A DNA stretch of 30,170 bases from Chlorokybus atmophyticus (GCA_009103225.1 RHPI01001168.1:57382-87551), one strand, 5' to 3'. Positions 1 through 12,035 are shown, numbered from the stretch's first letter. Translations and numbers: made by a program. The notes: generated from the sequence alone by a model not told the origin.

Positions 1-405
1 CCCCCCCCCCCCCCCCCCCCCCCCATGTACAGGCCTGACTGATGCCACACAGGACAGGTCGCCGTATGGAAACATTACACCAGTCACATCAGCACCATTG
101 TATCGAGTCGCCAACTCACAACCTGTACTAAACAGGCACACACAAATACCAAGACAGGTGTCTCCTCAGCCTGCCCTCGGCCACTCCAACAAGAAAACAC
201 GGCAGTAACCAGCTTTCTCGTGCACTCTGCCTGTGTGCTCAAGTTGTTCTACCTTGAGGCTGTTTACTCTCTCTTCTGAGCTCGGTGACTCTCTCTGACT
301 CTCTCTCAGCTGTGCCAGGTAAGAAGCAAGCACAGCAAGGGGTGGGGTGGTAGCCTTTGTTTGGGTTGGGAGAAGAGTGGAGGCAGGGGAAGTGGAGTGT
401 GAGCC
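1..405. other. Upstream region of the alpha-kinase gene, starting with a poly-C run
   Basis: The window opens with 24 C residues, probably an assembly edge or homopolymer artefact. The rest up to 405 has no convincing coding region. It should contain the promoter and 5' leader of the plus-strand alpha-kinase gene. Repeated CTCTCTGACTCTCTCTC pyrimidine stretches lie near 286-308. I see no clear TATA box. Long open frames on the minus strand here are antisense to the first exon and are low-complexity. Confidence 0.5.
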
Positions 406-3400
406 ATGGAGGAGAAGACCGCTGCTGGTGCTGAGGCTGTGGCAAGCGTGATGGCTAGTGAGAGCGACGGTGGTGCTGCTCTCAATGCAGTGAAGTTGGA
501 CGACGACAATAACAAGGACATCATTAGCAGCAGCGACAACAACCTCAACGACACTGGTAACAACATCACCAGCAGCAATGAGCCCAAGAACAACAACAGC
601 AACAGCAGAATCGTTGTTCGCGCTGAGTCTGTGCCCCCAAGAGGACGGTGAGACTGGCGCCAACATTCACTCGCACACACACACGCATTCACGCAGCCAT
701 GTCTCTTGGTTGCTCACATAGCACACACAAGTACACTTTCATGCCTCAGGCTCCACGTAAGCGAGTCAGATGGCCCCAACCATTCCCGTTCCGGCCAGAT
801 GGTTCCTCTGGCGTTGTTACCACCCCTAACACCTAGCACACGCAACCCCGACTCCAACTCCCGCAAGCTCATGGAGACCAGAAGACCCAACCCATCGACC
901 ACCCTCGAGCGCGCCGTCAAGTGGACCTTTGACACCGCCAAGTGAGTGGGGAACCTGTTTTGGCACTGTGGTGTGTGGATTGGTTGTAATGAGAGCGTGT
1001 TTTGTGCAGCAATGTATGGCTCAAAGAGAACGTGCGTGTGGTGCTCGACGAGGGCAGACTCCTGTCCGAAGGCAGCATGCGCAAAGGTGACGAGTTGCTT
1101 ACCTTACCATCCACAACAACAGAAGCATCACTCACATGTGTCTCCTCGGCTTCTGGTCTGCAGTGTACAGACTGTATGAACTGGAACAAGATGACGCCCA
1201 TCAAGACAGTTCTCCCAAGTTCAGCAGCGTGACAGTCTACGCTGCCAAGTTCATCAAGGCGTCCCTAGGGAGACGCTCAGGGAGCCCAGCGGCATACTTC
1301 TCTGGTAAATATGCCACTAGTGTTGACTGGCCACAAACCGAAAAGAGCATACTTACACATACATGTGCGCATGTACCTGTGACCTGTATGCACACCTGTT
1401 TCGCATGCGCGTGCGCACACTTGAGCACACATATGTACGCATGCACGCGCAGATCACGCAGGCATGCATACATACATTTGCGCAAACTCCTGCACCCACA
1501 CATGCACACAGATACTCACACTCACAACTTCACCTTGTTCTGTGTGGTAGATGCGCGCATGCAGTCTGTTGCCGAGTCCTTTGCGCAGGAGTTCAACAGG
1601 ACCGGCGCGTGCGCGGAGAAGATCGCCTTCGTACCAACTCAAGTACACTCATCAACCTCACTGAGACACAATGCCACTCACACACTCAGTCCGTGAATTG
1701 CACATACACCAACCACTTGTTGTGTCTGCAGGTCCTGCAGCTGGTGGAGCGGCCTGGAGCCGCGTTGTGCAACATCGAACCACTGCTGGATGGTCGATAC
1801 AGGTAAGAATGTGTATGTGTGTGTGTGTGTGCGCGCGCGCGTGTGTGCGTGCGCGTGCGTGTTGGGTGAGAGTGTTGTTGCTTCGTGAGCGGACTAAAGC
1901 CCAATGTTTTCTTTTGTGTGTTACAGGAAGTACAACGACAACGATGGTGGTCAGTATGATGGCGCAGAGGTAGCGCAAGCGTTCAGCCACTTCACATATG
2001 AGCATTCGCGCCACACTCTCCTGATCTGTGACATCCAAGGCAAGGCTGGGATATGTATAACACATCAGCATTCTGTGTTACTTTTTGATACCAACCAGAC
2101 TTCACACGCGATGTTCACACTCTACACACCACCCTGTACGTGTCGTCATCATGAGCCATGCTGTTGGTAGGCGTGGGGAGCTATTACACGGACCCGCAGA
2201 TCCACAGCGTGAAAGACTCGTCCTCTGCATACGGCCTCGGCAACTTTGGCGCTCGGGTATGTGTGTGGGTTCTTGACGCTACAAACCGCTGGGGTGTATG
2301 CTGCGGTGATACGCTACCATGTGTTTCTTGTTCTTGTTCTTGTTCCATTGCTCAGGGCATTGCGAGGTTTTTCGCTACGCACCGATGCTCGTCCCTCTGC
2401 CGTGCCATGGGCCTCCCCACCACCTCCACCCTTACTTCAACCCGCTCAGTGAGTCTGACTACCAACCAACCTCCCAGAAAACAATATGGAGGTGAGACCA
2501 GCTCGCGCAAACAGACATGCATACGCGCACACATGCATATGCACATGCGGGCGCACATGAATGCCCTTGAACTTTGCTTTCAAGCACACGCTGCTACGCA
2601 TGCATACTTGCACAAGCGCACACATGTGCTCCTGTACGTGTACGTGCGCGCGCGCGCGCGCGTGCGTGCGTGCGCAGGCACGGGCATGCATCCACGCACA
2701 CGCACACACGTGTATATACAGAGACTCTCACACACGCATCCCTTCACACCCATCCACCCTCATCCCCACACCTTGTTCGTCCCAGGCTATCAAGTCCCGA
2801 AAGACCAGCGTCACCAGCAGTCCCTCGAGCGTGCTCTTCGTGAGCGTTGCGCCGCGCCGGTGTGGGACCCCGCGCATCGGACGGCGCAGAGGAGACTCGC
2901 TCAGGGGGAAGGGTACATACGCCTGGCGGCGGACATGATAGGGGACAGGAAGCTATACGCACGTGAGAGAGATGTTGTGGTCCCTTGTGACACACGTTTG
3001 CGTGCACGCTCGCAAATACACGACCACTCACAGACGCGCACTCTCACACACGCACACGCACACGCACAGTCACAGTCACAGTCCCGCACTTTCACACGCA
3101 CGCGCGCACACACATACACACACACACTCACACGCTATCTCACAGCGGCGGACAAAGAGGGAGAGGAGCGTTTGCCGCCGCGCGCGTGGCTGCCGCCGCA
3201 GGGAGAGTGCCTGCGTCTCCGCAAGGCCGTCACAGACGACAAGGACAAGAAGGTGGGTGTTGTGTTAGTGTGGTGTTGGTTGGTTGAGGGATTCTGACCT
3301 TTTTGCAATAAGGTGCCGGACACGTGTTGGATCCCATCGACGGCGCTGTTCGACAAGTGGGTGCATGCAGGCGGGGAGCTCTTCAGCGACAAGCACAACT

Positions 3401-3417
3401 GGAGGATGGTGCTCTGA
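406..3417 (+). CDS. Alpha-type protein kinase (eEF2K/MHCK family), 12 exons
   Basis: Likely an atypical serine/threonine kinase of the alpha-kinase family. Exons: 406-647, 750-941, 1010-1086, 1164-1304, 1551-1642, 1732-1802, 1927-2039, 2171-2256, 2356-2491, 2786-2962, 3146-3252, 3313-3417, giving about 512 residues with every phase consistent. The start has a good context (gccATGG). Visible motifs are a GSMRKG glycine/basic motif near residue 165, a VYAAKFIK segment with the expected ATP-binding lysine (about K199), DARMQ...FAQEFN, a KYNDNDGG loop, AFSHFTYEHS, CDIQGVG with the catalytic Asp/Gln (about D307, Q309), TDPQIH, and the zinc-site THRCSSLC (H347, C349, C353). The first 80 residues are Asn/Asp/Ser-rich low complexity. 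Intron 2040-2170 uses a GC donor. The part after the kinase domain is uncertain: ending exon 9 at 2448 and exon 10 at 2912 is also in frame and gives a different tail of about 481 residues in total. No calmodulin-binding segment is obvious, so the substrate is unknown. Confidence 0.88.
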
Positions 3418-3877
3418 TTTGAACCAATGTTGGTGTGTCAAGTGTGGTGTGGTTAGTTGGTGACACATGTTGGCTGCTGTTGTTGTTTGCGCGCCGGTTT
3501 ATCCAACTTCTTAGGCGTGTCACGTACTAATTTCTCGCTGTTGTGCTAGCGCTTGCATATCCGCGCATGTGCAAGTGGCTTTGCGTCGTAAAGCATGTCT
3601 GCAGCGGCTGTGGTATAAGTTGTGTACATGCATCTGCTTGTGTCATTGCCACTACTATACATGCATCAATGTTTGTATCCATGTATGTGTGCATGCATAT
3701 ACGCAACGTGGTAACCATTGCCATGCGCATGCGTGAAAAGTCATGTCCGTGTTGCACCTACAGCATTTCTCAGAAATACCACTGTCTCAACGAACAGGTG
3801 TGCACAAGGCAGTTGCCAATAATTTGTGGTAAGTTCTGCGTAGTGCATGGACGCTGCACTTGTGTGTGTATCAGCAC

Positions 3878-3879
<2 letters not shown>

Positions 3880-3915
<36 letters not shown>
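3880..3915. repeat. GA dinucleotide microsatellite
   Basis: About 18 uninterrupted GA units, downstream of the alpha-kinase stop codon. Confidence 0.95.
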
Positions 3916-3918
<3 letters not shown>

Positions 3919-4769
3919 GAATGACTGAGAACACAACCTCACAATGCACTCGGCCAGCCCGGGTGTTGCTATGGCACAGCAACATCAGACCACATCATTG
4001 ATTGCACCCGGAGATAATTGGTTGCATGCTAAGTGTGCAACAATGTGTCAACATAGATGTCACCCTCACATGGGTTCTCACATTTCAACTTGTTTGAAGT
4101 ATCTGCTTGTTCATTTCAGATCCCCTTGCAAACTTCTCCCCTGGTATGGGTACTAAGCAGCATGAGAAGTCAACAGGCTGTGCAACTGGAGCAGGTGTTT
4201 CGTCAACCCTCATAAGGAGAGTGACATACATGATGCCATTCATGGATTGCAACAAAGTTATACTAATACCAATACAACCACATACGCCGATGGCCACGGT
4301 TCAAATGTAGGAGAAAGTGACAAATCGACACGGTGACTGACAGAAGGACGATGCATCACTTGCAAGCCTAAACACAATCAATGGACACAGACCCATTAGC
4401 CACACAAACCCAACATGTACAGCACTCTCACAATGCATGCACTTGAACCTGCAAAAACCTACCAAACTTATCTTCGCCAATTTAACTCAACTTGCGAATA
4501 CGACACTTACCAATACCAACAATAGATCATTAAACCTCGCGGTTGATGTTTGCCAATGAAAGCATAGGGCGTGTCAAGAATTAGCTCGCGTTTGGCTTGC
4601 CTGCCAAATAGCGCACGATGAGAGAGTATGTGTGCAATAGCGCACGATCCGATAGCACTGCATGTATAGCAAAGCATCGACGCATGATCTTTTTGCCACA
4701 CATATTTATGTTTATTGTTGGGGGCTTCATCAATCAAAGTAAGCTCGCAACTCGCCTATGCCTAAGCGC

Positions 4770-5700
4770 AGAAAAGTAACCGTAGCTCTGTTGGGTTGAA
4801 CTAGCGTGTATGTAGCCGACAATGTAACTCTAACTCAATGTAGCCCAAATGATGTGGCAAATATCACAATTAGCTTTGCCGACATGATGGTGCCTTGGTT
4901 ATACGTAGCTTCATAACCCATCAAAGTGCTACTAATTGATACAAGGTAGTACAATGGTTGCAACGCACACAATTTATCACGCGCCCGTGCACACGCACGG
5001 CAACACATGCACGTGTTAGCAGCACAAATTCTTAAAACCCCTAAGCTCGACGCACACGCACATGCTTACCATCCGTCTTTGATGATCACAAAACGCTTCA
5101 ACCGCGAGTCTTGTCTCAAGTTTTTGCTGGATATGCATCAATCCCATAGATACAAAGAGCTATTGGTCTTACGCTGTACGCATGCCCCTCAACTATACCT
5201 GCCCTATTGACGCGCTAATTACGCAGTATGGTTTGAAGTCTTGGCGGAATGTATGTAACGAAACGTTGTGCACTTGACATTGATGACAAGCTTTAACCAT
5301 GGCAAGTACATACATGGGAGCGAACAATGCCTACATTTTTTGGGTTTATAAAAGCGGTTTTGACGTTGTGCATGAAACACCTTTTTGTTGAAGCAGGAGT
5401 TCACACACTCACACGCACATATTACGTTGACTGCGTGCGGCACATAATGCCCCGCACGTTGCTGTTAATGATTCATAAATAATAAGTGTGCCTCACAAAG
5501 GCTGCTAGCGGCGATTACTATGGACATAAGACACACCCTTTTTCCGTTTTTTATTAACGATGTGTCTGGAACATATCATCTCAATTGCAAAGATAACGGC
5601 AATTGCTGAATTACTTGCTTGGTAATATCGTAAACATTGTAAAGCATTGCAACAACATGCCGCCTTTTGGGCTTATAAGAGTAACCTTGAAAGAAGGCAA
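4770..5700. repeat. Diverged direct repeat, copy 1
   Basis: This segment matches 6755-7690 in the same orientation, with many substitutions and small indels. Shared blocks in the same order include the GCCGACAAT start, CATGATGGTGCCTT, AATGGTTGCAACGCACA, ACTATACCTGCCC and TGCGTGCGGCACAT, followed by the inverted-repeat arm at 5568-5593. No protein is evident in either copy, so this looks like an old segmental duplication or a non-coding mobile element. Confidence 0.7.
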
Positions 5701-5830
5701 CTAAACCATTTTTGTCACCTCTGCAAATGGGATGATGTGTTCAGAACATGTCGTCAATGAGAGACTGATCAAGAGTGTGTTCTCCTGTAAATTTTTGTGA
5801 GAACACCTTTTGTTGAGCGATCATGCTACA
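5520..5830. mobile_element. MITE-like inverted-repeat element, copy A
   Basis: An arm at 5568-5593 (GGAACATATCATCTCAATTG and following bases) is answered by a reverse-complement arm at 5719-5747. A GTGTTCTC/GAGAACAC hairpin (5777-5784 with 5799-5806) lies just outside. The interior shares CATTGCAACAACA and CTTATAAGAG-like blocks with copy B. There is no open reading frame, as expected for a non-autonomous inverted-repeat element. Target-site duplications were not identified, so the transposon label is inference. Confidence 0.45.
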
Positions 5831-6259
5831 CTTTCAGAAATCGAGTGGTGCAGATGTTGTGTGAACAATTTGTAAGTGCTCTGCTTATTTGCCTTACCGT
5901 ACTACCTTGGAACAGATGGCTTGACGGAGCGGCTTAACCAAACGCTAAAAAATACAGTGTCCATGTATGTAAGTCAACATCACAAACATTGAAAGAATGT
6001 GCTATCAATGGTGATGAGAGGTCATGTACGGGAGGCCACCACTCCTGCCGGCCGATTTGGATTGATCAGTGGAGTTCAACCAGATATCAGCATCGATGCT
6101 GCAGAATGGGGCAAATATGTAGCCACATATTTGCAGCTAGTTTGCTATGATGTCACCGAAAGTTTGCACTGCCGCGATGCGCGGCGCATAGCAACAATAA
6201 AAGCGCAATGTAGATGGGTCGCACCGGGTGGTTGATTAAGACTTGCGCGTCCACAGCAT

Positions 6260-6690
6260 AGGTAGTCACCCGAGGTGTGTTCTCTCATTCAAACCTAACA
6301 AGAGAACACTCCCTTTATTAGCCTTGAATGGGAGCTCCCATTGACACGTGTTCTCCTGTCAATTTTGTGAGAACACACCATTTGTCAGCCTTTCTTGATG
6401 ACGAGTTCGGAACACATCATCCCAATTGCAAAGATGATGTCAATCGCCAAGCAATAATTATTATGTAACGATGGTAGCATTGCAACAACAAGTACTTTTT
6501 TGGCCTATAAAGTCACCTGCCCAAAATACTAGCTCAGCAATGTTTGTCACCTTTGCAATTGGGATGATGTGTTTCGAACACGTTGTTAATGGGAGGGTAG
6601 TGAAGGGTTGTGTTCTTCTATCAATGTTTAAACATTTATGGAAGAACACACCGCTTGTTAGCCTCCAAATTACAATAATTCTCTTTCAAT
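6260..6690. mobile_element. MITE-like inverted-repeat element, copy B
   Basis: Best-preserved copy. An arm at 6409-6434 (GGAACACATCATCCCAATTG and following) pairs with the reverse complement at 6550-6579. Two GTGTTCTC/GAGAACAC hairpins (6277-6309 and 6348-6376) lie to the left, and a related GTGTTCTTC/GAAGAACAC hairpin (6610-6649) lies to the right. The nested, roughly symmetric structure is typical of a non-autonomous DNA element, but no transposase or target-site duplication is seen. Confidence 0.5.
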
Positions 6691-6754
6691 AATAATTTAA
6701 TATTGACAAAGCAACAATAAGCAGCGGCTATAAGAGGGCCTCTTGTGTCTATAA

Positions 6755-7690
6755 GATCGCGTGTAAAGAAAACTGTAGCTTAGCAATTGCCGCCATGTTT
6801 GCACCAGTATGTATTCAGCCGACAATTTGAACCTCACCCAACGTAGCATAAATAACATGGCAAAAATGATGTTTTCGGTTTGCCATGTTGGCCAACATGA
6901 TGGTGCCTTTGTTGTAAGCAGCTTCATAACATACAATAGTGATATGAATTGTTACAAGGTAATATTATTAATGGTTGCAACGCACAATTTGCCACGCGTG
7001 CGTGCACATACGGCAACATGTGCACGTATTGATAGCACGTACCCAGTTTTAAGACTTACAACCCTTGAAGTCAACGCACACGCACAGGCTTACCATCTGT
7101 CTTTAACAATTATAATGCTTTAACCGCTGATCTTGTCTTAAAGGTTTGTTGGGTATGAATAAATTCCTGTAGATCCAAAACATTATTGTTCTTATGCTGT
7201 AGGCAAGCCCCCCAACTATACCTGCCCAATTGTCGCGCTAATGACGCAATATGGTTTAAAGTCTTAACCAAATGCCGCCAACAAAACCTTGCCAAGGTAG
7301 CGGTGCATCTGATGTTGGTGACAAGCTTGGAGCATATGTATGCATGACACTTTCACAGATACACAGAGGCGATCATGCCTAGTTCTTTGGGGATTTCAAC
7401 TTGAAAGCGGTCTTGACGTGCATCAACCGCATTAAACACCTTTTTATTCAGGGAGGAGTTCACATACTCACACGCACATATGATATTGAATGCGTGCGGC
7501 ACATCATGCCCCGCACGTTGCCGTTGATGATTCGTTTATGATCCATGTGCCCCACATTTGATACTAACGGCAATTACTGTGGACATGAGAACACACCCGG
7601 TGGACCTTTGGTAGCTTCCCATTAACGACGTGTCAGGAACACATCATTCCAATTGCAAAGATGTTTGCATGTAGATGACGACAATCGCTG
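6755..7690. repeat. Diverged direct repeat, copy 2
   Basis: Second copy of the segment at 4770-5700, about 2 kb downstream and collinear over its whole length. It ends with the same CATCATTCCAATTGCAAAG-type arm (7636-7661). Both copies carry GCACACGCACAnGCTTACCAT and ACTATACCTGCCC blocks, which are useful anchors for a dot plot. Confidence 0.7.
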
Positions 7691-7765
7691 AGCTACCGTT
7701 CTGCTTACACGCCATCTTATAAGCAAAACAGGCTGCTTGTTGTTGTAATGCTTTCATCACGTGCA
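7580..7765. mobile_element. Partial inverted-repeat element, copy C
   Basis: This carries the left arm only (7636-7661, GGAACACATCATTCCAATTG and following), preceded by a GGACATGAGAACACACCC block matching GGACATAAGACACACCC of copy A. The matching right arm is not apparent, so it looks truncated. It lies at the end of direct repeat copy 2. Confidence 0.4.
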
Positions 7766-8198
7766 TATCAAGCAGGGCTCATCTTTCTTTAAGAGTTCAA
7801 AATGTTGTAACACGCACTGAAGATCTTCCGCCACCACTTTTAATCATCGTTCCGGTGCTGAACATCATTCCCGGCTTTGCTCTTGCCGTGCTGCTGCGTC
7901 GTCAGGTTTCTCCTTTGTTCACCGCAGTCACTTGCTACATTCGGTACTGTGTTCACCACCTGGCAACTTTAGCCCACCATTTGGATGCCACGTCGTGTTG
8001 ACAGCTTGTGTTTGTAAGGCGATATGCGTTGACATAGGTGTATGCAATTATGTAATCCAACTTACCTTGCTACCAATATCCTCAAGAGCTTTAATGATTA
8101 TAGGACCTTAGCGCATGACATAAGCACTGAATGTATGCCTGCACAGAGGCAAACAAAGGGAAACATGAGCAACCAACTCGCAGACCACAACGAGGGAG

Positions 8199-8229
8199 AT
8201 GCATGCATGCATGCATGCATGCATGCATG
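8199..8229. repeat. ATGC tetranucleotide repeat
   Basis: About seven tandem ATGC units. The repeat is self-complementary, so it can also fold back on itself. Confidence 0.9.
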
Positions 8230-8417
8230 TGAGTTGTTTGCGAGCATGCGCGCTGCGCTCTCAGGATATATCTATATCGCAGCCCGGCAATGTTTCTCAA
8301 GTCCTCACAATCCTGATTGGTGACAAGTGCGACACGATCTCAAGGCACAGCATGTTCCACTTGCCACTAAAGACAGTGCCTATGCGTGTGCTGGTACGTT
8401 CAAGCTTCAGTTGTCTA

Positions 8418-8498
8418 CGCCAACAGGCATGTCAGCATTTGGGATTGCAGCTTGCAATGTCTGCGCCAACAGGCATGTCAGCATTTGGGATTGCAGCT
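8418..8498. repeat. 46-base tandem duplication
   Basis: A 35-base block beginning CGCCAACAGGCATGTCAGCA occurs at 8418-8452 and again, identical, at 8464-8498. The period is 46 bases. It lies about 150 bases beyond the 3' end of the sulfotransferase gene. Confidence 0.9.
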
Positions 8499-8650
8499 GT
8501 TCAACATGTGCTGTTGTCCAACTGCATACTTTCGAAGCATGTTCAACGGATGGTGTGCAAATGTAGTATGTAGCAATGCCCTTTATGTATGTATCCACTC
8601 TAACCCTAAGTGCACCTTCTACATCCCCCTATGTCACCTCCAACACGCTG

Positions 8651-11600
8651 TCACTGCGGCAACAGCGCTTTTTGCGACGTGAACACGTCGTAGTCGCGCG
8701 CAGCAAAGGCAGGCACGAAGTCGGCGTGTCCGGACCGGACCATGATGTTGCGCAGCTGCACGTTGAGCGGGCGAAAGAAGTCCTCCAGTGCCTTGCGCGT
8801 GGCGGGCAGCATCTCCTCCTGACGCTCGCATCCGAGGTGGTGCTCCGAGCCGTCGTTGGCGATCACGGGCTCAAAGGTGGACTCGTCGAAGGGTATGTTT
8901 ACGAACTCAAACATCTGCAGAGAGAGAGGCTTTTGAGTAAGAAGGGATTGGACGGCATAGCGTGTGTCCAACTCTATAGGCGCATGCACGCACACACACG
9001 CGCGCACGCGTGCACACGCGTGCACACGCACGCACATACTCACAATCACAGGCACAGGGAGAACCAAACGCACACGTGCATACCTTGCGCACGGTGCCTT
9101 CAGGGTCGCTTTTTAACTTGTCAAAGTCGATGAACAGGAACTGGTCCGGGCTGAAGTGGTTGAACCACTTGTAGAGTTGCATCGCATGCCATGACTGAAC
9201 GAACTGGTTGGATCGTCGGCAGCGGCGATAAGCCTGTACAGTGTTCTATGTGAGATGCAGATCAAAGCGAACAAGTTCACAGACGCTGTGTTTCATTGCT
9301 GTTCAAAGCGACAAACTGCGTTGATGAAAATACTTGAAATGCATTCAAGAAGAACGACTTGCTCATCAGCTGCTGTACTGTGACACACACACGAGGTAAT
9401 ATGTGGTGCAGCAGTGGTTCCTGGTGCTTAACTTCACGACATCATGACACTCTGGGTGTATGCGTGCGCGTGCGTGCGTACGTGTGTGTGCGTCCATGTG
9501 CACGCTATGGACGCGCAAACGCATGCACATGTCTGCGCGGGTGTGCATATGCGTGTGTGCCCTGACCTTGGGGAAGTCCCCATCCATGCCAACGGCACGG
9601 AAGCACAGGTCCATGCCATCAATCTCTTTGCGCGCCCACGCATCGAAGTTGGCATCACACGGGACGTATCCTCGCGCCTTGCCAAACCCATTGAAGTACG
9701 ACATGATTCGGTCCACGGGGTTGCGCAGCGTGGCAATGAACTTCAAACTTCTCATTGCCTCCAACCCATACACCTGTGCTATTTGCGTCGGCGCGCTGTC
9801 ACGGCAAAGGTAGCTCGGCGTCCCGTCCATTACGTAGTACGTCTGCAACACAAGTGTGCGTGGTGTGTCAGCTGCATCAACCTATGTGCTTTGCCATAAC
9901 CAACTGCGGGCTCAGCGTAGCACACTGTGCAGTCTTGCCATACCACGCTGTTATTTCATGTTGAGTACTAGCTACTGCAGTTAACATGACACTATGCTAC
10001 AGAAAGTGACTATGCATCCGCAAGCATGGTACGCAGGTCCGATAAGTGCGCTAGAGCGGTACAAAAGTATGCAACGATCAATCAAGCACTTCACACTATT
10101 AAATGCCATAGTGTATGTTTGAGTGCAGCACAAGGTATAGAACCGTGTGTTACACATGCGCTGAGCAAGACCACACATTGTTCGCTGCTTGTCTTATGCT
10201 ACTGAGCACAGGAACGTGTGTAAGCAAGAGCACCCTGCGAAAGTGTGGATGTATATCCTACTGCCTTGTGCTGTAGTGGTGGGAGCTACATTGACACCAC
10301 AGCACTTTGGTACTCTGACATAAACTACATCCAGCCCGCATTTACGACCCCAACCGCACCGCCATGCACACGCACGCAATGGCAGCATTTAACAAGTGTG
10401 TTGAGATTACCCCATTGTTGGCACTGGCGCACGTGGGAAAGCGTTTCGCGTACTCGAGCGCGAGCTTCGTCACCGTCCAGCTCGAGTAGTACACCCCAAA
10501 GTACTTCTGCTCCTTGGGAAAACTCCACACCCTGTTGCCTGCCAATTCACTGCATGCACACAAGGAGACTGCTATCACCAAAACAACAATACCATGTCTG
10601 GCTGGTCAATGCAACGTTCTTCAGTTGTTGCGTGTAATGTACTGCGTGTAATGTGTGTTTACACATGTCTTGTGTGTTGTGATTTCAACTTAAGAAGTCA
10701 CATAGCTAGGCCCTACCTTACCAGATAGGCCCACAGGGTGGAGCTTCCGGCCTTGGGTGTGCCGAACAGGAACAAGTTGGGGAGCAGTCTGTCCTGGTAG
10801 CACATCGCCGGAGGCAGCTGCTGCACGTGTGTTGTCCTACTCCCTGCTCCTCCTTGCTCTACATCGCTAGCAGTTTGGTTCATCAGCACCAATGAGCCTT
10901 GCGCAAACTTCATCTGCAAGAAAACCTTGAATAAGCGACGTGCAGCACGCAACTGCTGCTAGACGCCAGGAGTTTAGTGCCACGTTTTGTGCCCAGATTG
11001 TTTTGTATGACGTGCAGCGATGATGTACATTGACACAGTTGTACTGATGACAACTTGACACTTGCTATATTTATATTTAGCGCTACGTTACATTGCTGGT
11101 CCTTGAAAAGTCACTTTGTAAGCGTCATGTCCTGGCCTCTACAGTAGCCTGCCTCAAGTGAGCTGTGCTATGTGTGGTTTGCCGATGTGACTGATCAAGT
11201 CATCAAGTCAGCAAGCCTGTACCTGACAGAAGTCTACTTTTCAGTCACTGCCAGTGCAATAATGGAGTCTAAAGTTTTGCCAAGATGGCCTGGTTTCAAA
11301 AACTCCGTGCAATGCCAACACAAGCACGAATGACCCTATTGACGGACGCATTGTGTGCACGGATGATCTACACACTGCACGCTTTGCTTACTTTGCGGTA
11401 GAGCTCTTGCTGCTCTTGTGCGTCGTCCGAAGCGCGGACCATGCGGGGCAGAACGTTGAAGTCCTGGTCGGCGGTGAGGAGACCCTCCGCCGCCGCCGGC
11501 TCGGTTGCTGCCGAGTACGCATTGCACAACGTCGCCACGGACGCCAGCGACAACCACCACAGAGACAGCGACAGGCAGCCTGCGACCACACTGCAGAGCC

Positions 11601-11739
11601 ATGTCATATGTGAACCAGAACAAGACAATGCGACAGCCTGCATGGCCATGCAAACCAGGCCTGGCATGGCCAACACAGCGCACAACTCATAGCTAGCTGA
11701 CCAGCTGCGCCGCCAAGATGCTGCGAATGACGCCGTCAT
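8651..11739 (-). CDS. PAPS-dependent sulfotransferase, type II membrane protein, 6 exons
   Basis: Predicted Golgi carbohydrate or protein sulfotransferase that transfers sulfate from PAPS. Exons in transcript order: 11739-11392, 10913-10717, 10549-10411, 9842-9567, 9233-9084, 8914-8651, about 457 residues, all phases consistent, TGA stop. Residues about 46-75 form a hydrophobic signal anchor, fitting a type II lumenal enzyme. The 5'-phosphosulfate-binding loop is LFGTPKAGSSTLW (residues 167-177), followed by a WSFPKEQKYFG segment, VMDGTPSYL, and the 3'-phosphate-binding motif LRNPVDRIMSYF with R268 and S276. A conserved QLYKWFNHF...QFLFIDFDKL block follows, then the C-terminal half. This arrangement is that of the Sulfotransfer_1 superfamily (heparan-sulfate sulfotransferase-like); the acceptor cannot be told. 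The start could lie at a later Met before the membrane anchor. Introns contain CA/CG-rich tracts. Confidence 0.88.
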
Positions 11740-12035
11740 GGCGGCGGTCAGCCTCCGTCACCACCGCCGCCGCCGCCACTACCGCCACCAATGCCACAAA
11801 ACTCCAGACGTTGCTGACACGTTTCTAGCACGGGGCCGCAACCCGGCCGTCTCTCCGTCCTGGCGGGCTTGGCCTGGCCTTGGCTTGGCCTGGCCTCAGC
11901 TTCAACTTCACCACTGGCTTGGCCTGAGGTGGCTTGGCTTTTGTGCCGAAGACAGGAACGGTGCGCACGGGCGTGTCTGCACGCATTTGCCGCAGGTACC
12001 TCACCTAAGGCCTACACCCGAATCCGAGGACGTCT

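Larger units (their letters stand above)
3418..8650. other. Gene-poor, AT-richer repeat region between the alpha-kinase and sulfotransferase genes
   Basis: About 5.2 kb without a convincing gene. Open frames are short, scattered and show no spliced continuity or recognisable domain. Base composition is visibly more AT-rich than the flanking genes. The region contains a GA microsatellite, a diverged direct duplication (about 4770-5700 versus 6755-7690), several hairpin or inverted-repeat elements, an ATGC tetranucleotide run and a 46-base tandem duplication, all listed separately. The two flanking genes are convergent, so no promoter is required here. Confidence 0.6.

Noticed and set aside
1237-3297. 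Many His/Thr/Cys/Val-rich open frames on both strands in the alpha-kinase introns
   Set aside because: They come from CA/CG/TG repeat tracts and lie between exons whose phases already fit one kinase.
8199-8229. Possible CRISPR-like array at the ATGC repeat
   Set aside because: Simple tetranucleotide microsatellite in eukaryotic DNA, with no spacers.
3543-8323. Numerous 60-110 codon open frames in the repeat region
   Set aside because: Uncorrelated between the two repeat copies, no shared protein, no splice continuity; consistent with chance.
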